From Methylotenera sp. (GTDB taxonomy: Bacteria; Pseudomonadota; Gammaproteobacteria; Burkholderiales; Methylophilaceae), in contig SXVG01000005.1 of the NCBI GenBank assembly GCA_005791685.1, forward strand, positions 1-10,981: DNA of 10,981 bases, given 5' to 3'. The translations under genes and the position numbers were made by a program. Below the pieces are notes generated by a model. The model was not told the DNA's origin. It ran no database searches and saw only the letters and a program-made list of their open reading frames with translations. This document shows, piece after piece, positions 6,641-10,981 of the stretch (position 1 is the first letter of the stretch; each line of letters starts with the position of its first letter).

Positions 6641-8335
6641 TCATGAAACAAGCAATAAATAAATTAATAGGAAATTTAAAATGAAAGAAAAAATGGCGAT
6701 CCATTGCCATTTTAGCAAGCGTGCACGCGCTATTAATGGGGTGCGTGGCGGGGCTAAAAGCGGCTTAAACTCACCATGTTCCAGGGCTAACAACATCTCT
6801 TCCGCGGTTTCGAATCTGAGCTTTTCATCCGGAGCGACGGCTTTAAGGATGATGTTTTCTAACCAAAATGGAATGTCTGGACGGTACCTTGTCGGCGGCA
6901 CTGGCAGCCCAAATTTAGGATGCTGAAAAGGCTCAATCTCGCCGTACGGGTATTTGCCTGTGAGTAAGTGATAAAGCGTCACCCCCGCTGCATAAATATC
7001 GGTTTGTAAGCTAGCCATTTGTCCGTCAAACAATTCTGGCGCCATAAAGCTTGGGGTGCCTGGATTTTGCAAGACCGTAATATTGGGCGCCGTGCTCGTG
7101 ACCGCAACACCTAAATCCAAAATGCGCAGACGCTGATCACTGGATAGGTGGATATTGGCCGGCTTGATATCCCTGTGCACAATATTCAGTCTATGCAAAG
7201 CGCCTATGCCGCGCATTAAATCCAAACCGATTTTTGCCGTGCCTGCCACGGTAAAGTGATGGCCGCTATCCAAACGTTGTTGCAGCGTCGCCCCTTCATG
7301 CCAACTCATGACAAAATAGAGCCTGCTGCGCTTTTCAACGGACACCGGAAAGACCTGTGGAAAATATTGCGAAACCACCCTTTTTGCCAACCACTCTTCA
7401 TTCAATAAACCATTGCAGCTTTCTGTATCAGCGCTCAGTGCGGGCTGCAATGTTTTAAGCACAAACAACTGCTTAGTCTTGGTGTCACGCACCCGGTATA
7501 ACAAGCTCGCACGTGACTCATGCAACAGCTCCATGACTTCAAGACCATCCAGACTTTCACCCGCATGCAATTTATTGGGCAAACTTAAATGCTTGCCAGC
7601 GGCGATGAGTTCACTCAGGGTATCTTCACCCAACCGGGTGATTTTTACGGCAACCGCCGTACTATTATCGGTACTGCCTTTTTCTATGGCACTTTTAACC
7701 AAGTGATCGCAGATGGATTGCGGGCCATCATAAAGCCCTATGATCTGATGCAGGTTTTTATCCCCCAAGGCATCCCAAACACCGTCGCTCATTAACACAA
7801 AAACATCGCCAAGCTGCAACTGGCCTTCGCCAAAATCAACGGCCAAGTATTGATCTAAACCCACCGCCCTTTTTAATACATGGCGCATGTCCGGTCTATC
7901 CCAAACATGGTCTGTGCTTAGTTTTTTGAGCTGACCATCACGCAGCAAATAAATACGGGTATCCCCCACATGCGCCAAATAATAACGCTGCCCTCTAAGC
8001 AACAATACAGACAAGGTGGTGGCCATGCCCGCCATGTCGCGATTCGCATTCGCCTGGGCGATGAGCCAGCGATTAGCCGCGGCTATCACCTTGTCCAGCG
8101 CGGCTAAAGGCTCCCATGTGTCTGGTGTCGCATAGTAGTCTGAGGTGACTGAGCGCACGGTCATTTCTGCCGCCTCGCCACCCCCCGCATGGCCACTCAC
8201 CCCGTCGGCTACCGCCAGCATAGCTCCTTTAACACTCAGTTGCTCTTGCACAGGCGTCACCACCCCTAGGTAATCTTCATTACGTGTGCGTGGCCCTGTT
8301 AGGCTGGCCTGACCGATGGTAAATTGCAATGCCAT
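6641..8335 (-). CDS. Bifunctional PP2C phosphatase-Ser/Thr protein kinase with C-terminal membrane anchor
   Basis: This 564-residue protein joins two opposing enzymes. Residues about 1-232 are a PP2C-type metal-dependent phosphatase with intact motifs: RNED (18-21), ADGVSGHAGG with D44, AHVGDTRIYLLRDG, SDGVWDAL with D184, and DNSTAV with D223-N224. Residues about 265-520 are a Hanks-type Ser/Thr kinase: K294 in VLK, E313 or E314 for the salt bridge, HRD with D389, K391 and N394, DLG at 407-409 and APE at 432-434. The glycine-rich loop is degenerate, reading LLHESRASLLYRV with no glycines. A single hydrophobic segment at about 545-563 ends the protein, so both enzymes should face the cytoplasm from a tail anchor. 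The ATG at 8335 follows the transporter stop with no gap, implying coupling. Pseudomonas PA1782 beside nasA-nirBD is, from memory, a comparable gene. The target is unknown; the nitrate transporter, NirB or NasA are candidates by position only. Confidence 0.92.
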   Translation of the reverse strand: MALQFTIGQASLTGPRTRNEDYLGVVTPVQEQLSVKGAMLAVADGVSGHAGGGEAAEMTVRSVTSDYYATPDTWEPLAALDKVIAAANRWLIAQANANRDMAGMATTLSVLLLRGQRYYLAHVGDTRIYLLRDGQLKKLSTDHVWDRPDMRHVLKRAVGLDQYLAVDFGEGQLQLGDVFVLMSDGVWDALGDKNLHQIIGLYDGPQSICDHLVKSAIEKGSTDNSTAVAVKITRLGEDTLSELIAAGKHLSLPNKLHAGESLDGLEVMELLHESRASLLYRVRDTKTKQLFVLKTLQPALSADTESCNGLLNEEWLAKRVVSQYFPQVFPVSVEKRSRLYFVMSWHEGATLQQRLDSGHHFTVAGTAKIGLDLMRGIGALHRLNIVHRDIKPANIHLSSDQRLRILDLGVAVTSTAPNITVLQNPGTPSFMAPELFDGQMASLQTDIYAAGVTLYHLLTGKYPYGEIEPFQHPKFGLPVPPTRYRPDIPFWLENIILKAVAPDEKLRFETAEEMLLALEHGEFKPLLAPPRTPLIARARLLKWQWIAIFSFILNFLLIYLLLVS

Positions 8336-9541
8336 TTAAACTTTAGCCGCAGTGGCCGTTCCCCATGTGGTACGCCATCTCGTTTTAACCCCGGCTAAAC
8401 CTATCATGGCCAACACGGCTAAACCAGCGAAAATTAACAAGCCTGCTTGGTAGCTACCAGAAGTTTGCTTGAAATAACCTAGACTGGCGGCTAGATAAAA
8501 ACCGCCCACACCGCCAGCCATACCGACCAAACCTGTCATTACGCCTATCTCCTTACGAAAGCGTTGTGGCACCAATTGGAATACTGCGCCATTGCCCATG
8601 CCCAATACGGCCATGACGGGAATGATAATGGCCAGTGCTAATTGGTAAGTCGCTTGGCCAAAACTCATTACGAATAATAATACGGCGGCGACACTGTACA
8701 TCGTCAGCAGCGTGCGTATACCGCCAATGCGGTCTGCAATCATGCCGCCTATGGGCCTAACTAAAGAGCCTGCAAACACACAAACAGCCGTACAGTAGCC
8801 CGCATTCACGGCCCCTAGGCCATACAAATCATTAAAGTAAATGGTGAGCGATGAAGCCAAGCCTACAAATCCACCAAACGTGACGCTATAAAAAAACATA
8901 AACCACCAGGCATCTTTATCTTTTAAGATGGCCACGTATTGACTGAGTGACTTAGCCGGCGGCGTCTCTGGGCTATCTTTAGCAAAGATAAGGTATACGG
9001 CTAGGGCAATGCCTAATGGAATCAAGGCCAAGCCAAATACGTTATTCCAACCGTAGGCTACTGCCAAGCCTGGCGCAAACAGCGCCGCAAATACCGTTCC
9101 AGAATTACCTGCCCCGGCTATGCCCAGCGCCGTCCCTTGATGTTCTGGCGGATACCAGCGTGAAGCCAATGGCAGCGCCACGGCAAATGCCGCACCGGCA
9201 AAACCCAAACCCAGCCCTAAGAGCAAGGCTTGCTGAAAAGTCTGTATGCCGTGCAACCAAGCCACCAGCAGACTGAATATCACAATAAGCTGACCGATTA
9301 AACCGGCCATTTTTGGTTTAATCTGGTCAACCAGCACCCCCATGACGATACGTAACAAGGCTCCAGCCAATACTGGGGTGGCCACCATCAGGCCTTTTTG
9401 CGTAGCACTCAAGCTTAAATCAGCGGCCATTTGCACGGCCAGTGGGCCAAGTAACACCCACACCATAAAACTCAAATCAAAATATAAAAATGCTGAGAAT
9501 AAGGTCGGTTTGTGCCCAGCTTGCCAAAAACTACTTTTCAT
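8336..9541 (-). CDS. narK: Nitrate/nitrite transporter, NarK/NasA family (MFS)
   Basis: This 401-residue major facilitator protein has about 12 membrane segments and the two glycine-rich nitrate signatures of the nitrate/nitrite porter family: AFAVALPLASRWYPPEHQGT with GIAGAGNSGT (about 119-149), and GMGNGAVFQLVPQRF with GLVGMAGGVGGF (about 314-348). R64 in ALLRIVMG and R262 in LVRPIGG are probably the two arginines that hold the anion, equivalent to R89 and R305 of E. coli NarK; this correspondence is inferred by eye. It should import nitrate for assimilation, although a nitrite or exchange function cannot be excluded. The ATG at 9541-9539 has a strong AAGGGG site upstream. It lies 35 bp after nirB, and its TAA is directly followed by the ATG of the kinase/phosphatase gene. 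Confidence 0.93.
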   Translation of the reverse strand: MKSSFWQAGHKPTLFSAFLYFDLSFMVWVLLGPLAVQMAADLSLSATQKGLMVATPVLAGALLRIVMGVLVDQIKPKMAGLIGQLIVIFSLLVAWLHGIQTFQQALLLGLGLGFAGAAFAVALPLASRWYPPEHQGTALGIAGAGNSGTVFAALFAPGLAVAYGWNNVFGLALIPLGIALAVYLIFAKDSPETPPAKSLSQYVAILKDKDAWWFMFFYSVTFGGFVGLASSLTIYFNDLYGLGAVNAGYCTAVCVFAGSLVRPIGGMIADRIGGIRTLLTMYSVAAVLLFVMSFGQATYQLALAIIIPVMAVLGMGNGAVFQLVPQRFRKEIGVMTGLVGMAGGVGGFYLAASLGYFKQTSGSYQAGLLIFAGLAVLAMIGLAGVKTRWRTTWGTATAAKV

Positions 9542-9548
9542 CGATTAC

Positions 9549-9554
9549 CCCTTA
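9549..9554 (-). promoter_or_regulatory. Strong ribosome binding site for the nitrate transporter
   Basis: The minus strand reads TTAAGGGGTAATCGATG at the transporter start, giving AAGGGG seven nucleotides before the ATG. This is the best Shine-Dalgarno in the operon and supports the ATG at 9541 as the start. Confidence 0.6.
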
Positions 9555-9576
9555 ACTTGTTTTATCTGATAAATGT

Positions 9577-10981
9577 TTAAACGCTGATCACCGCAAACTC
9601 TTTTTGCAATTCAGGCCTCTGTACCCGCTCTGCCCATGGATCCACCGCCCCCTGCAAAGCAAACAGCAGGCGCTCGTAGGCGGCTTTGCGTCCTTCCGCA
9701 TCGTCCAATACCCGCTGCTTCACGTACTCCAAACCCACGCGCTCTATCCAATGCACGGTGCGGTCTAAATAACGGGCTTCTTCACGGTAAATTTGAATGA
9801 ATGCGCCTGAGTATTCCAACACCTCGTCATGCGTTTTAACCTTGCATAAGAACTGCGCCGCCTCGGTCTTAATGCCGCCATTACCCCCCACATAAATTTC
9901 CCAACCGGAATCCACCCCTATGATGCCCACGTCTTTAATGCCCGATTCTGCGCAATTGCGCGGACAACCCGATACCGCAAACTTAACCTTATGTGGCGCC
10001 CACATATGATCAAAGGCTTTTTCAATATCGATACCCATTTGCGTGGAGTTTTGTGTGCCGAATCGACAGAATTCCGAGCCCACACAGGTTTTTACCGTCC
10101 TGATACCCTTGGCGTAGGCGTAACCCGATGGCATGTCTAAATCTTTCCACATGCCGACTAAATCTTCTTTTTTCACCCCCAACAAATCGATACGCTGACC
10201 ACCGGTGACCTTAAGCATGGGCACGGCATATTTATCCGCCACATCGGCAATTTTGCGTAACTGGCTGGGACTGGTGACGCCACCGTACATACGTGGGATG
10301 ACCGAATAGGTCCCGTCTTTTTGGATATTGGCGTGCACACGCTCATTGATAAAGCGTGATTGCGGGTCATCCACCGCCTCATGTGGCCAAGTGGAAAGCA
10401 AATAATAATTAAGTGCAGGTCGACAAGTGGCACAGCCATTCGGCGTGCGCCAAGCCATGCCCTTCATTGCATCTGGGATATTTAAATACTTGTTAGTGCG
10501 AATCTCGGCGCGAATTTCTTCATGATTTTTATCTGAACAAGCGCATATCGCTTTACTGGTAGAAGGCGGCGCATAACCACCACCCAGTGTGGAAGCCAAA
10601 ATTTGCTCCACCAAACCCACGCATGAACCGCAACTGGATCCAGCTTTGGTCTGTTTCTTAACGTCATCAATGGTGAATAGGCCTTGGTCTTGGATGGCTT
10701 TCACTATGCTGCCTTTGCAAACGCCGTTACAGCCGCAAACTTCCATTTCATTGGTCATGGCCGCCGCTTTATCTTGACCCTGATGACCGGTATTGCCCAA
10801 TGAGTCCTGACCAAACATCAAATGATCACGAATCTCATGTATGGCTTTGCCATCTCTTAACATTTGAAAATACCACGAACCGTCCGTGGTATCCCCATAA
10901 AGCACGCTACCAATGATTTTGTCATTTTTTATAACGAGCTTTTTGTAAACCCCGCCAACGGCATCGTGCAAAACAATTTCT
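9577..10981 (-). CDS. nirB: Nitrite reductase large subunit, C-terminal part (5' end outside window)
   Basis: This is the C-terminal 468 codons of assimilatory nitrite reductase NirB (typically about 800-850 residues), which reduces nitrite to ammonium with NAD(P)H. The reading frame is open to the right edge, so the start and the FAD/NAD-binding domain are missing. Counting from the codon at 10971: a BFD-like [2Fe-2S] domain has C79, C81, C114 and C117; a second similar motif has C143, C145, C180 and C183; the nitrite/sulfite reductase ferredoxin-like half-domain follows at about 215-280; and the siroheme/[4Fe-4S] ligands are C296, C302, C336 and C340 in TCVGSEFC and SGCPRNC. All visible ligands are present. 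The gene is first of the visible operon genes, 35 bp before the transporter. Siroheme synthesis genes are not in the window. The assignment is secure. Confidence 0.96.
   Translation of the reverse strand, partial: EIVLHDAVGGVYKKLVIKNDKIIGSVLYGDTTDGSWYFQMLRDGKAIHEIRDHLMFGQDSLGNTGHQGQDKAAAMTNEMEVCGCNGVCKGSIVKAIQDQGLFTIDDVKKQTKAGSSCGSCVGLVEQILASTLGGGYAPPSTSKAICACSDKNHEEIRAEIRTNKYLNIPDAMKGMAWRTPNGCATCRPALNYYLLSTWPHEAVDDPQSRFINERVHANIQKDGTYSVIPRMYGGVTSPSQLRKIADVADKYAVPMLKVTGGQRIDLLGVKKEDLVGMWKDLDMPSGYAYAKGIRTVKTCVGSEFCRFGTQNSTQMGIDIEKAFDHMWAPHKVKFAVSGCPRNCAESGIKDVGIIGVDSGWEIYVGGNGGIKTEAAQFLCKVKTHDEVLEYSGAFIQIYREEARYLDRTVHWIERVGLEYVKQRVLDDAEGRKAAYERLLFALQGAVDPWAERVQRPELQKEFAVISV

Noticed and set aside
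7413..7795. Plus-strand open frames opposite the kinase/phosphatase gene
   Set aside because: They are antisense to intact PP2C motifs and look like frame shadows.
10173..10777. Short open frames on both strands within nirB
   Set aside because: They overlap the siroheme and iron-sulfur domains of nirB in other frames.

Overview
The window looks like chromosomal DNA of a Gram-negative proteobacterium of intermediate GC content. Gene content (OmpR/EnvZ, an LplT-type transporter, a nirBD/nasA nitrate assimilation cluster) and protein character suggest a betaproteobacterium, possibly of the Methylophilaceae/Nitrosomonadales type. This placement is inferred from impression and was not tested by any search. 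There are no RNA genes, mobile elements or CRISPR arrays that I can support.

Layout. On the minus strand at the left edge is an ompR-envZ two-component pair (ompR at 473-1198, then the N-terminal 140 codons of envZ running off the window). A gene-free divergent region (1199-1537) carries a tandem TTACA repeat with 10-bp spacing that resembles an OmpR-class operator and overlaps a possible promoter. On the plus strand follow a secreted EF-hand calcium-binding protein (1538-2137) and a stand-alone LplT-like lysophospholipid transporter (2226-3530). These converge on a long minus-strand nitrate assimilation operon that fills the rest of the window.

The operon reads, in transcription order: nirB (3' part only, 9577-10981), a NarK/NasA-type nitrate transporter (8336-9541), a PP2C phosphatase-Ser/Thr kinase fusion with a C-terminal membrane anchor (6641-8335), nirD (6281-6619) and the assimilatory nitrate reductase nasA (3561-6284). 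Junctions are 35 bp, 0 bp, 21 bp and a 4-bp TTGA overlap, so the five genes are almost certainly cotranscribed. Together they import nitrate, reduce it to nitrite (NasA) and then to ammonium (NirBD). The promoter lies beyond the right edge.

The most interesting element is the bifunctional phosphatase/kinase. It is fused edge to edge to the transporter gene and sits between the two subunits of nitrite reductase, which are usually adjacent. A kinase gene near nitrate assimilation genes is known in Pseudomonas (PA1782 beside the nasA-nirBD cluster, from memory). Its role is, as far as I know, not established, and the gene order here differs. It suggests reversible phosphorylation control of nitrate uptake or reduction at the membrane.
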